DNA of 6,308 nucleotides from JAJFFW01 sp038531315 (GCA_038531315.1 JBCBBT010000094.1:1-6308), one strand, 5' to 3'. Positions 1 through 6,116 are shown, numbered from the stretch's first letter. A program made the numbers and translations. Notes: generated by a model not told the origin, from the letters alone.

Positions 1-77
1 CCGTCTTCTTCCGCGTCGCTGTCTTCGCCGGATTTGGTCTCCACCATGCCGACGGAAAACACCGAGACCTCGTAAAG
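1..77. repeat. 77-base direct repeat, left copy (copied tatC 3' segment inside queA)
   Basis: Positions 1-77 are identical to 1018-1094, and the match stops at position 78 (c here, a at 1095). The left limit is unknown because the window begins here. In the minus-strand sense it encodes TatC residues 256-280, read in the same frame as queA. The spacing between copies is 1017 bases, an exact multiple of three. Confidence 0.97.
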
Positions 78-953
78 CGTTGCGCCCGTCTCGCGCGCGG
101 CGCTTTCCAGAAGGCGCAGCGCCGTAGTCCCGACCGCGACGCAGCGGCCGCCGGCGCGGCGCGCCGCATTGATCGCGTCCGCCGTCTCGGGCGTTATCTC
201 GCCCCATTCCGCATGCATGCGATGGTCTTCGGTGTCGTCGACCGCGACGGGTAAAAACGTGCCGGCGCCGACATGGAGCGTGACGCGCGCAATCGCCGCG
301 CCCCGCGCCGTCACGGCCGATAAGAGATCGTCGGTAAAGTGAAGGCCCGCCGTCGGCGCCGCCACCGACCCTGCGCGGTCCGCGTAGACGGTCTGGTAAC
401 GCGCCGCGTCGTCCGCATGGAGCGCGCGCTTGCGCGCAATGTAAGGCGGTAATGGCGGGGCGCCGTAGCGCGCCAGCGCGGCGTCAAAGGCGGGGCCCCC
501 ATGGGAAAATTTTAGCCGCGCTTCGCCCCCGTCCCGCGCCATGACGTCCGCGGTAAAAGCGGCTTGCGCCTCAACCGAGCCCCCGCCTCCTTGCGTGAAA
601 TCGATCACATCGCCGACGCGCAGGCGCTTGGCGGGACGCACAAACGCGTCCCACAGCGCGCTGTTATCGTCCGTATCAAGACGCTTATGCAAGGTGACAT
701 CGACGCTGACCGGCCCGCCGCCGCCTTGCGCGCGCGCGGCGCGAAGCCCCGAAAGCTGCGCCGGGATCACGCGGGTGTCGTTGAGGACGAGGATGTCGCC
801 GGGGCCCAGCAATGAGGGTAGATCGACAATCGCGCGGTCGGCGAATGGGCCCGACGGCGGCGCATGCAACAGCCGCGCGCCGTCGCGGTTTTCAGGAGGC
901 TCAAGCGCGATCCGGTCTTCCGGCAATTCGAAATCGAAATCGTCAACGCGCAT
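1..953 (-). CDS. queA: QueA, C-terminally truncated and fused in frame to a copied TatC tail; runs off the left edge
   Basis: S-adenosylmethionine:tRNA ribosyltransferase-isomerase transfers and rearranges the ribosyl part of SAM onto preQ1 in tRNA to give epoxyqueuosine; it is cytoplasmic. My minus-strand translation from the ATG at 953 has no stop. Residues 1-292 carry family motifs: GDILVLNDTRVIPAQL (52-67), RYQTVYADRAGSVAAPTAGL (185-204), HFT (205-207), TLHVGAGTFLPV (225-236), HRMHAEWGEI (244-253) and VGTTALRLLESAA (274-286). After T292 the protein continues as LYEVSVFSVGMVETK, which is TatC residues 256-270. The expected remainder is absent: about 55-65 residues with the FITPGY and TNFHLP motifs (E. 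coli QueA is 356 residues). It is therefore either a broken gene, a junction made by tandem duplication, or an assembly chimera. It starts 27 bases after the tatC stop, so co-transcription is likely. Identity of residues 1-292 is very secure; integrity is not. Confidence 0.9.
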   Translation of the reverse strand, partial: MRVDDFDFELPEDRIALEPPENRDGARLLHAPPSGPFADRAIVDLPSLLGPGDILVLNDTRVIPAQLSGLRAARAQGGGGPVSVDVTLHKRLDTDDNSALWDAFVRPAKRLRVGDVIDFTQGGGGSVEAQAAFTADVMARDGGEARLKFSHGGPAFDAALARYGAPPLPPYIARKRALHADDAARYQTVYADRAGSVAAPTAGLHFTDDLLSAVTARGAAIARVTLHVGAGTFLPVAVDDTEDHRMHAEWGEITPETADAINAARRAGGRCVAVGTTALRLLESAARETGATLYEVSVFSVGMVETKSGEDSDAEED

Positions 954-980
954 TGCTCTGCCGTCCCGTCGCGCCCGGCG

Positions 981-1859
981 CTAGATGGGCGCGCGTTCGC
1001 CGCCGGATTTCTTGGCGCCGTCTTCTTCCGCGTCGCTGTCTTCGCCGGATTTGGTCTCCACCATGCCGACGGAAAACACCGAGACCTCGTAAAGAAGGAA
1101 GATCGACAGACCGAGCGCGATCTGGCTGAAGGGGTCCGGCGGCGTCAGGAAGGCGGCGACGACGAAAATTCCCACAAGCGCGATCTTGCGGTTATTCTTC
1201 AATGTCTGCGCTTTCAAGAGCCCGGCGCGCGCCAGCAGCGTCAGGAATACCGGCAGCTGAAACGCAAAACCGAACGCCATCATCAGCGTGGTGATCAGCG
1301 ACAGATAATCGCCGACCCGCGTCAATAGCTCAAAATCGGCGGGCGCGCCGCCGCCGGCTTCGGCTTCAAAGCCGACCGCAAAGCGCATCACAAAGGGCAT
1401 CATCACGAAGTAAACAAGGCTCGCCCCGAGCGTGAACAACACCGGCATCGCCGCCAAAAACGGCAGCGCCGCGCGTTTTTCCTGGGCGTAAAGGCCCGGC
1501 GCCACGAATTTGTAGGCCTCATAGGCGAGCACCGGAAACGACAAGGAGATCGCCGCGAAAACCGACAGGCGCACGCGCGTGAAGAAAAACTCTAGCGGCG
1601 CAAAGTAAAGCGTCGGGTCGCCCTCCGGGGAGGCCGCACCCACCGCATCGACAAACGGGATAATCAGGAAATTGAAAAGCTGTTTTGAAAAGATGAAACA
1701 GATGACGAACGTCACCGCGATCGCCGCTACGGAAATGATCAGCCGCTCGCGCAATTCCGCAATATGATCGAGCAAGGGCGCGGCGGAGCTTTCAACCGCG
1801 GCGCGATCGGCCGCCTTGTCGGCTTTTTTGATGTCAGTCGACTTGCCGGGGAGCGCCAT
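981..1859 (-). CDS. tatC: TatC, twin-arginine translocase receptor subunit
   Basis: Polytopic inner-membrane protein that, with TatB, binds the twin-arginine signal peptide and then recruits TatA to export folded proteins. The 292 residues are complete and somewhat longer than E. coli TatC (258), with the extra at both ends. Visible family features: cytoplasmic HIAELRERL (32-40) before the first membrane helix (about 41-60); LYFAPLEFFF (84-93), whose E90 falls in the conserved periplasmic loop; YEAYKFVAPGLYAQEKR (113-129); YLSLITTLMMAFGFAFQLPV (185-204); NNRK (222-225); and LTPPDPFSQ (238-246) before the last helix ending LLYEVSVFSVG. The tail from about 268 is polar and charged (SGEDSDAEEDGAKKSGGERAP) and resembles family cores in no way I recognise. 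It starts 3 bases after the tatB stop, so translation is probably coupled. Its 3' part (1018-1094) is the sequence copied at 1-77. Confidence 0.97.
   Translation of the reverse strand: MALPGKSTDIKKADKAADRAAVESSAAPLLDHIAELRERLIISVAAIAVTFVICFIFSKQLFNFLIIPFVDAVGAASPEGDPTLYFAPLEFFFTRVRLSVFAAISLSFPVLAYEAYKFVAPGLYAQEKRAALPFLAAMPVLFTLGASLVYFVMMPFVMRFAVGFEAEAGGGAPADFELLTRVGDYLSLITTLMMAFGFAFQLPVFLTLLARAGLLKAQTLKNNRKIALVGIFVVAAFLTPPDPFSQIALGLSIFLLYEVSVFSVGMVETKSGEDSDAEEDGAKKSGGERAPI
1018..1094. repeat. 77-base direct repeat, resident copy inside tatC
   Basis: Exact partner of positions 1-77. Here it sits in its natural context, encoding the end of the last TatC membrane helix and the first part of the charged tail. 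This is therefore the original and the copy inside queA is derived. Confidence 0.97.
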
Positions 1860-1862
1860 CGT

Positions 1863-2303
1863 CTATCCCGCGCTCGTCTTATCGGCGGCGGCGGCGCTCG
1901 CATCGCCGGCGCTCTTTCCGTGCACGTCCTTTTTGGCGGCGGCGGCTTCGGCTTTTTCTTCCGCCGCTGCGGCGCTGTCGGCGACGGCCTTGTTGACGTC
2001 GGCGGCCTCGCGCTTGACCTCGTCTTCAAGCGGCTTCATCGCTTCGTCGATTGAGTTTTTGGTTTCTGCAAAGACGTTGTCTTTCTTGAGCGCTTCGATT
2101 TCTGCGCGCATTTCCTCGACCTCGGCCTCGCGCGCCATTTCGCGCACGGCGCTCTGGAAATCGCCGGCGAGATTTTGCGCCTGGTTCATCACCCTGCCGG
2201 CCATGCGCATGACGCGCGGCAGGTCTTTGGGGCCGACGATCACAAGGAGCAGCACCGCGATGGTGATCAGCTCAAAGAACCCGAACTGCGGAAGAAGGCT
2301 CAT
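1863..2303 (-). CDS. tatB: TatB, twin-arginine translocase subunit
   Basis: Single-span membrane protein that partners TatC in the signal-peptide receptor complex. The 146 residues show the TatB layout. The N-terminal segment is FGFFELITIAVLLLVIVGPKDLP, with the hinge GPKDLP at about 24-29 and the amphipathic helix after it. A charged, probably helical stretch follows (about 50-115, rich in E, K, A and R), then an Ala/Lys/Asp-rich low-complexity tail (about 112-146). GPKDLP rather than an FG-x-GK hinge separates it from TatA. The ATG at 2303 has only a weak ribosome site (AAAGG six bases upstream). It follows tatA by 112 bases and abuts tatC by 3 bases. Confidence 0.95.
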   Translation of the reverse strand: MSLLPQFGFFELITIAVLLLVIVGPKDLPRVMRMAGRVMNQAQNLAGDFQSAVREMAREAEVEEMRAEIEALKKDNVFAETKNSIDEAMKPLEDEVKREAADVNKAVADSAAAAEEKAEAAAAKKDVHGKSAGDASAAAADKTSAG

Positions 2304-2392
2304 GGGCGGCCTTTACAGATGCCGGGGCGCGACAGAGGCCAGAGCGCGCGGGCCCCGGCGAGCGCGGCGAGACGGCGCGCGATTAACGGCGC

Positions 2393-2411
2393 AACGCCCC
2401 GCCCCGGCGTT
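2393..2411 (-). promoter_or_regulatory. Stem-loop in the tatA-tatB gap
   Basis: Four bases after the tatA stop, the minus-strand transcript can fold with stem AACGCC/GGCGTT and loop GGGGCGG. No T-run follows, so it is not an intrinsic terminator. Placed right after tatA, it could protect the tatA 3' end or reduce read-through, which would suit the known need for much more TatA than TatB or TatC. The pairing is visible; the role is inference. Confidence 0.35.
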
Positions 2412-2415
2412 TGAC

Positions 2416-2646
2416 TTACTCGGCGGGCTTGCTCGCCTTGGCCGCATCTTTTTCAGCGACCGGCGTCACATCAACGGCGGTGTCGGCGCGGTCTTCCAGA
2501 GCGTCATCGTCTTCCTGAAGACCTTTGCGGAAGCTTTTGATGCCTTTTGCAAAATCTCCCATTACCGATGAAATCTTGCCGCCGCCGCCAAACAGCAACA
2601 GCGCCAGCAGGATAATCAGCACAATCTGCCACGGTCCAAGAGCCAT
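2416..2646 (-). CDS. tatA: TatA, pore-forming twin-arginine translocase subunit
   Basis: TatA protomers assemble on the substrate-loaded TatBC complex and let folded proteins cross the inner membrane. The 76 residues have the family plan: a short periplasmic N-terminus, one membrane helix (WQIVLIILLALLLF, about 6-19), a glycine hinge (GGGGK, 20-24), and an amphipathic helix (ISSVMGDFAKGIKSFRKGL, about 25-43). A loose acidic then Lys/Ala-rich tail ends the protein. The MGDFAKGIKSFRKG segment is diagnostic of TatA rather than TatB. The hinge is encoded by four consecutive GGC codons. The ATG at 2646 is supported by a GAGGAGAG ribosome site at 2656-2663, one of the better ones in this window. 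Confidence 0.95.
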   Translation of the reverse strand: MALGPWQIVLIILLALLLFGGGGKISSVMGDFAKGIKSFRKGLQEDDDALEDRADTAVDVTPVAEKDAAKASKPAE

Positions 2647-2655
2647 AACGCCCGT

Positions 2656-2663
2656 CTCTCCTC
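2656..2663 (-). promoter_or_regulatory. Ribosome binding site of tatA
   Basis: Minus-strand GAGGAGAG lies 9 bases before the tatA ATG. It fixes the start and is stronger than the sites before tatB, tatC or queA, which agrees with higher TatA synthesis. Confidence 0.6.
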
Positions 2664-2680
2664 ACAAAACTTGAGCCCCG

Positions 2681-2709
2681 TATTTAGTCACTCGCGGGGC
2701 CGGACGCAA
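2681..2709 (-). promoter_or_regulatory. Possible sigma-70-type promoter for tatABC
   Basis: In the 136-base scpB-tatA gap the minus strand has TTGCGT (2704-2709) and TAAATA (2681-2686) separated by 17 bases. Transcription would begin near 2674, leaving a leader of about 30 bases. The -35 box matches four of six consensus bases and the -10 box only three, so this is a weak prediction. The otherwise unusually long gap in a tight gene row favours a local promoter. Confidence 0.27.
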
Positions 2710-2782
2710 ACACCCTATCGAAGAAGCGTTACTGCAGGTTTACGCCGCGAACGGCCCTTCTGGCGCGCATTTGGGGCTGGGT

Positions 2783-3766
2783 TTATTCCTCGCGCAGCCC
2801 GTCTGCGTCATCATGGGCCGCCCTGGCGGCGAGATCATCGCCGTCGGCCATGAAATCCTGAGCAAAATCGGGGCCATCGCCGTCCTCGTCCTCGCCCTCA
2901 TCCTCGCCGTCGCCGGCCGACGGCGTCGGCACCGAAAAGCCGGGCGGCAGGCGCGCATCAAGGAGGCCGGCGGCCTTCAGATCGGCGAGCCCCGGCAGGT
3001 CGTCGGCGCCGGCGAGGCCGAAATGCTCCAGAAAGCTCTGCGTCGTGCCATAGAGCACCGGCCGGCCCGGCGCGTCCTTGCGCCGTCCGCGCAGCCGCAC
3101 CCAGCCAATTTCAAGCAGCTGGTCGAGCGAGCCCTTCGAAACCGCGACACCGCGCACATCCTCGATATCGGCGCGCGTGCAAGGCTGGTGGTAGGCGATG
3201 ATCGCGAGCGTCTCGAGCGCTGCGCGCGAGAGCCGGCGCGGCTCGATACGCTCCGTTTCAAGAATATGCGAGACATCGGGCGCGGTCGCAAAACGCCACT
3301 TGCCCGCGACCTCGCTGACATGGACGCCGCGATTTTCATAATGCGCCGCCAACACGTCGAGCAAGGCGCGGACATCGACGCCCTGCGGCAGGCGCGCGGC
3401 GATGGTCTTGATATCGAGCGGCTCGGAGGCGGCGAACAGGATCGCCTCGATCATCCGCAAATGCTCCGCCTCCTGAGCAGCGGTCCAGACAAGATCGGCG
3501 GCGTCTTCGCCGTCATCTTTTTCTGCATCGTCTTCTGAATTCTCGGCGGCCTCAACGGCGCCGCTATCGCCGTCATGCGGGGCGTCATTGACGAGGGCGA
3601 TGGTGTCGTCCGCCGCCGCGCCCCCATCATCGCCGCCTTCTTCCTCGTCGCTTTCTTGCTCTTCGACGGCGAGTTCGGTCGCGAGCGCGGCCTGCGCCTC
3701 GCGCGCATCGAGCGCTTCAAAATCACGCGCCGCGCCGTCCTCGAGACTGTCATCCAGCATGGTCAT
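2783..3766 (-). CDS. scpB: ScpB, segregation and condensation protein B, with acidic extensions
   Basis: ScpB is a winged-helix kite protein that dimerises and binds ScpA, forming the SMC-ScpAB complex that organises and separates the chromosome. The core spans about residues 95-262 of 327. Motifs are RMIEAILFAASEPL (104-117), AALETLAIIAYHQPCTRADI (182-201), EDVRGVAVSKGSLDQLLEIG (202-221), GRRKDAPGRPVLYGTT (227-242) and FLEHFGL (245-251). The length exceeds a typical ScpB of about 180-250 residues. A D/E/A-rich N-terminus (1-92) and an acidic tail (285-327) account for the excess. The ATG at 3766 follows GAGGAAG in a good position; an in-frame ATG at 3760 is an alternative. It follows scpA by 50 bases on the same strand. 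Confidence 0.95.
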   Translation of the reverse strand: MTMLDDSLEDGAARDFEALDAREAQAALATELAVEEQESDEEEGGDDGGAAADDTIALVNDAPHDGDSGAVEAAENSEDDAEKDDGEDAADLVWTAAQEAEHLRMIEAILFAASEPLDIKTIAARLPQGVDVRALLDVLAAHYENRGVHVSEVAGKWRFATAPDVSHILETERIEPRRLSRAALETLAIIAYHQPCTRADIEDVRGVAVSKGSLDQLLEIGWVRLRGRRKDAPGRPVLYGTTQSFLEHFGLAGADDLPGLADLKAAGLLDARLPPGFSVPTPSAGDGEDEGEDEDGDGPDFAQDFMADGDDLAARAAHDDADGLREE

Positions 3767-3816
3767 GTCCGTTACTTCCTCGCAAAAAGCCGCCGGCGCA
3801 GCGCCGCCGCGCCGTC

Positions 3817-4833
3817 CTATTCCGCCGCCGCCATCGCCGCACCGCGCCCGGCGGCGGGACCAAGCCGGTCATCCGCAGGCTGATCGCTTACCGCAGCCAT
3901 ATCGCCCGCATCCGCTTTGCGCTTGATATAGATCGGCTCGAAATGCGCCGTCTGACGCAGATCGATCTTGCCGTGCTTGGCGAATTCGAGCGCCGCATTA
4001 AACGCGCTCGCAACAACCGAGGCCGCCGGCGCGTCAACATCGTCGATCGGCGCCAGCGCGCGCAGTTCCACCCAGTCCGGGATCGCGCCCAGAATGCGGG
4101 CAAGCCGCTGGCGCGCTTGTTCAATCTGAAAAACCTTCGGCGGGTCAGGCTTATAGGTCCGCTCAACCGTGGCGACGCGCTGGCGCGTATAGGCCTGCAA
4201 CAGATCGTAAAGGCTCGCCTGCCATTCCGGCGTACGTTTGACGCGCACGCCCTCCGGCGCGCCGCGCGGGAAAATATCGCGGTGCAGGCGCGGCCGCTTC
4301 AACAACGCCTCCGCCGCATTACGCATGGCCTCAAGGCGCTGCAACTGAAACGCCAGCTGCGCGGCCATTTCGTCCGCCGTCGGCTCTTCGCCCGCCTCTT
4401 CCGGGACCGGCAGCAACAGCTTCGACTTCAGGAACGCAAGCCACGACGCCATCACCAGATAATCGGCGGCGAGCTCGAGGCGCTGGCGCTTGGCGGCCTC
4501 GACAAAGATCAGATATTGCTCAACCAGCGCCAGGATGGAGATCTTCCGCAGATCGACCTTTTGCGTGCGCGCCAGCTCCAGAAGAACATCGAGCGGGCCT
4601 TCATAGCCCTCAATATTGACGACAAGCGCGTCGATATCAGCGTCGTCAGCGGGCGCGCTGCGCACCGGGGCGTCAAACGGCGCGTCATCGCCATCCCCCG
4701 CCTCAGGCGTCGTGTCGCCCGCCTCAGGCGTAATGTCGCCGTCACGGTCGCTCGCAGGGCTATCCGCAAGGCCGTCAGCAAATTCATCAGCGCGCGCCTG
4801 CGCGCTGCGCCCGGATGCCGTCTCGTCTGTCAT
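3817..4833 (-). CDS. scpA: ScpA, segregation and condensation protein A (kleisin)
   Basis: ScpA is the kleisin that bridges the SMC head domains and carries ScpB. The core starts near residue 70 with the signature NIEGYEGPLDVLLELARTQK (73-92), then VDLRKISILALVEQYL (93-108) and LAADYLVMASWLAFLKSKLL (121-140). A linker with coiled-coil potential follows. The C-terminal winged helix, SAFNAALEFAKHGKIDLRQT (276-295) and FEPIYIKRK (298-306), contacts the SMC head in known structures. Residues 1-66 are an acidic, Asp/Ala/Pro-rich extension absent from short ScpA proteins; it includes a tandem TPEAGD repeat. The 338-residue length makes it longer than common ScpA (about 250-280). The ATG at 4833 has no strong ribosome site, so a later start is possible, but no in-frame ATG precedes the core after M1. 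Confidence 0.95.
   Translation of the reverse strand: MTDETASGRSAQARADEFADGLADSPASDRDGDITPEAGDTTPEAGDGDDAPFDAPVRSAPADDADIDALVVNIEGYEGPLDVLLELARTQKVDLRKISILALVEQYLIFVEAAKRQRLELAADYLVMASWLAFLKSKLLLPVPEEAGEEPTADEMAAQLAFQLQRLEAMRNAAEALLKRPRLHRDIFPRGAPEGVRVKRTPEWQASLYDLLQAYTRQRVATVERTYKPDPPKVFQIEQARQRLARILGAIPDWVELRALAPIDDVDAPAASVVASAFNAALEFAKHGKIDLRQTAHFEPIYIKRKADAGDMAAVSDQPADDRLGPAAGRGAAMAAAE
4700..4741 (-). repeat. Two-unit 21-base tandem repeat inside scpA
   Basis: Units 4700-4720 and 4721-4741 differ at a few positions and encode ...TPEAGD T TPEAGD... (ScpA residues about 35-47) in the disordered acidic N-terminus. This is probably slippage expansion in a region without structural constraint. 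Confidence 0.7.
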
Positions 4834-4952
4834 GGGCCCACTCTAGGCCCGATTCTGACCGCGAACCATGGCTTTTTTATCCGCACATGCTATGGCTGTT
4901 GCGCTGGCTTTTTGGTCTGCTTTTCACGCTTTTTCACCGCCTCGCGGCCTCG
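4834..4952. other. Divergent spacer before scpA; no supported gene
   Basis: These bases separate the scpA start from the repeat element. They should hold the scpA promoter, but I see no convincing -35/-10 pair. On the plus strand an ATG at 4887 opens with a hydrophobic string, MLWLLRWLFGLLFTLFHRL, with no ribosome site; the frame then runs into the repeat. This could be a remnant of a small membrane protein or chance. Confidence 0.5.
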
Positions 4953-5183
4953 CCCTCTTTCCGTGTCCCCCGCGCAGGCGGGGGATGCGGAGGGGGAGGC
5001 TTTTTGTGGGTCTTCGTATTTTCCGGCTTTCGCTGGACCCCACCGTCAAGCGATGGGGAATTGGAGGATGGTTTAAAATTTCTACCGGGGCGCCTTCCGC
5101 GTCCCCCGCGCATTGAGCGACTTGCAACAAGAAGTGTGTTAACGCCGCGCCAGTGTTGAATCTCGACGACCATAAAAACGAGC
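4953..5183 (+). repeat. Dispersed repeat element, copy A (short form), upstream of and into the dioxygenase gene
   Basis: It begins with CCCTCTTTCCGT and a REP-like palindrome, then runs through shared sequence to 5183, including the first 31 bases of the dioxygenase gene. It aligns with copy B (6009-6308) if a 70-base block of B (6041-6110) is left out. The differences are about ten substitutions (for example g/c at 4965, c/g at 5043-5044, t/a near 5096, c/a at 5106) and one extra g in the run near 5087. The last 77 bases (5107-5183) are identical. A TAAAAT at 5074-5079 is present in both copies and could be the -10 box of the gene, but it lacks a clear -35. Confidence 0.9.
4967..4984. repeat. 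REP-like palindrome in copy A
   Basis: Perfect 7-base stem CCCCCGC/GCGGGGG with loop GCAG. It resembles the short GC-rich palindromes scattered between genes in many alphaproteobacteria. As a transcript end structure it could also limit read-through towards the dioxygenase gene. Confidence 0.8.
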
Positions 5184-5938
5184 TTGATGCGCGCGGCATC
5201 ACGCGCATTGAGGGTTTGATCCCCGAACCCGGAACGCGCGCAGCACTGGAGTTAATCTGCGCACTGGGATCGGATTGCGGGCTTTTGACGCCGCAGGGCT
5301 GGCGCCAATCAGATGGCCGTTTCGCGCTTGATAAGACCTTTCGCGGCGCGATTAGAACACTTGTGGCCTCAAAGCGCTTTCCGAATTTTCTCACACACGC
5401 GGTCCTTCAGTTGACAGAAAATCTTGTCGGAGAGCCCGTCACGCCAATGCCCCCCGGCCAGCAAATCCTGTTTACCCTGCCCGGCGCTCCCAACTGGTTC
5501 GCACCGCATGACGCCTGGCATGTGGACGTCGCGCGGCTCGGACCGCTTGGCGCCCCAGGACTGCAGATGTTTGCGCTTCTTGACGATGTTCCGCCACAAG
5601 GCGGCGGCACGCTGGTCGTCGCCGGCTCACACCGCCTTTTCAACACATCAGACGTCATTCGATCGAAAGACCTGAAACGACGGCTTGAAAAAGAGGCTTA
5701 CTTTGCGTGGCTGTTTGATGCGAAGCGGGAACCACTAACGACGCTTGCGGACACGGCTGGCGCGGTAGGCGATGTTGAGCTGTCAATTGTCGAACTCACG
5801 GGGCGGCGCGGCGACGTATTTTTCATGGATTTGCGCACTCTGCACACGCCGGCGCCGAATACATCTAATTCTGCGAGGGTCATGCTTACATGTCGCTTGC
5901 CACGCACCGCTGTCGCCTCCAAAATATTTTCGCTATAG
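5153..5938 (+). CDS. PhyH-type Fe(II)/2-oxoglutarate dioxygenase, substrate unknown
   Basis: The 261-residue protein fits the phytanoyl-CoA dioxygenase (PhyH) family of non-haem iron oxygenases, which use 2-oxoglutarate and O2, usually to hydroxylate a small molecule. The iron ligands appear as H123-x-D125 in DAWHVD and a distal H231 in LRTLHTP, with R242 placed to bind 2-oxoglutarate. The QGGGTLVVAGSHR segment (149-161) is the usual turn after the second core strand. The N-terminus DARGITRIEGLIPEPG also fits. The start is GTG at 5153; a stop at 5114 in the same frame and no earlier start codon support it, though TTG at 5156 is possible and no good ribosome site is visible. It diverges from scpA and has no operon partner here, so nothing points to a substrate. 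Sampled stretches look less GC-rich than scpAB, which fits acquisition but is not proof. Confidence 0.87.
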   Translation: MLNLDDHKNELDARGITRIEGLIPEPGTRAALELICALGSDCGLLTPQGWRQSDGRFALDKTFRGAIRTLVASKRFPNFLTHAVLQLTENLVGEPVTPMPPGQQILFTLPGAPNWFAPHDAWHVDVARLGPLGAPGLQMFALLDDVPPQGGGTLVVAGSHRLFNTSDVIRSKDLKRRLEKEAYFAWLFDAKREPLTTLADTAGAVGDVELSIVELTGRRGDVFFMDLRTLHTPAPNTSNSARVMLTCRLPRTAVASKIFSL

Positions 5939-6008
5939 GCTACGTTACGTATTTACCGACGATCCAGATATTGATCGCAGAAAACGAATTTTCCTTATTG
6001 ATCAGTGT
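5939..6008. other. 3' spacer of the dioxygenase gene
   Basis: This AT-richer stretch lies between the dioxygenase stop and repeat copy B. It has small inverted repeats (CGATC/GATCG at 5960-5964 and 5973-5977; GAAAA/TTTTC at 5980-5984 and 5989-5993) but no clear intrinsic terminator. It is not shared with the sequence before copy A, so the repeat boundary at 6009 is sharp. Confidence 0.5.
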
Positions 6009-6016
6009 CCCTCTTT

Positions 6017-6116
6017 CCGTCTCCCCCGCGAAGGCGGGGGTCCAGTCCACGAGATAAAGACGCGCCCGCGCGGCATTTTTGTTTTGACTGGGCCCCCGCC
6101 TGCGAGGGGGAGACGG
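6017..6116. repeat. Large inverted repeat of two REP-like palindromes (BIME-like)
   Basis: Arms 6017-6047 and 6086-6116 are 31 bases each, inverted, with three mismatches; the spacer is 38 bases. The left arm contains a perfect hairpin (CCCCCGC at 6023-6029 with GCGGGGG at 6034-6040); the right arm contains an imperfect one. Paired inverted REPs are a known intergenic mosaic pattern. Lying 78 bases after the dioxygenase stop, it may act as a transcript end or stabiliser. Confidence 0.8.

Noticed and set aside
541..1328. Several plus-strand open frames opposite queA and tatC
   Set aside because: The minus strand holds uninterrupted QueA and TatC motifs; the plus frames are low-complexity shadows.
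1739..2571. Open frames opposite or out of frame with tatB, tatA and the gap
   Set aside because: They overlap well-supported tat genes and have Ala/Arg/Pro-rich composition typical of frame shadows.
2675..2700. GCCCCG/CGGGGC inverted repeat before tatA, as a terminator or operator
   Set aside because: Only six pairs around a 14-base loop and no T-run; chance is likely in GC-rich sequence.
2771..3538. Plus-strand open frame opposite scpB
   Set aside because: It is antisense to conserved ScpB motifs and shows no family resemblance of its own.
3784..3806. GC-rich palindrome with a T5 run in the scpA-scpB gap, as a terminator
   Set aside because: CGGCGC/GCGCCG leaves a one-base loop unless inner pairs open, five bases separate it from the T-run, and it sits just before the scpB ribosome site within an expected operon.
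3943..5076. Long plus-strand open frame opposite scpA
   Set aside because: It lies antisense to a clear scpA, is Arg/Leu-rich as expected of reversed high-GC coding sequence, and runs into the repeat element.
4924..5394. Minus-strand open frame across repeat copy A and the dioxygenase start
   Set aside because: Half is repeat-derived and half antisense to a dioxygenase with intact catalytic residues.
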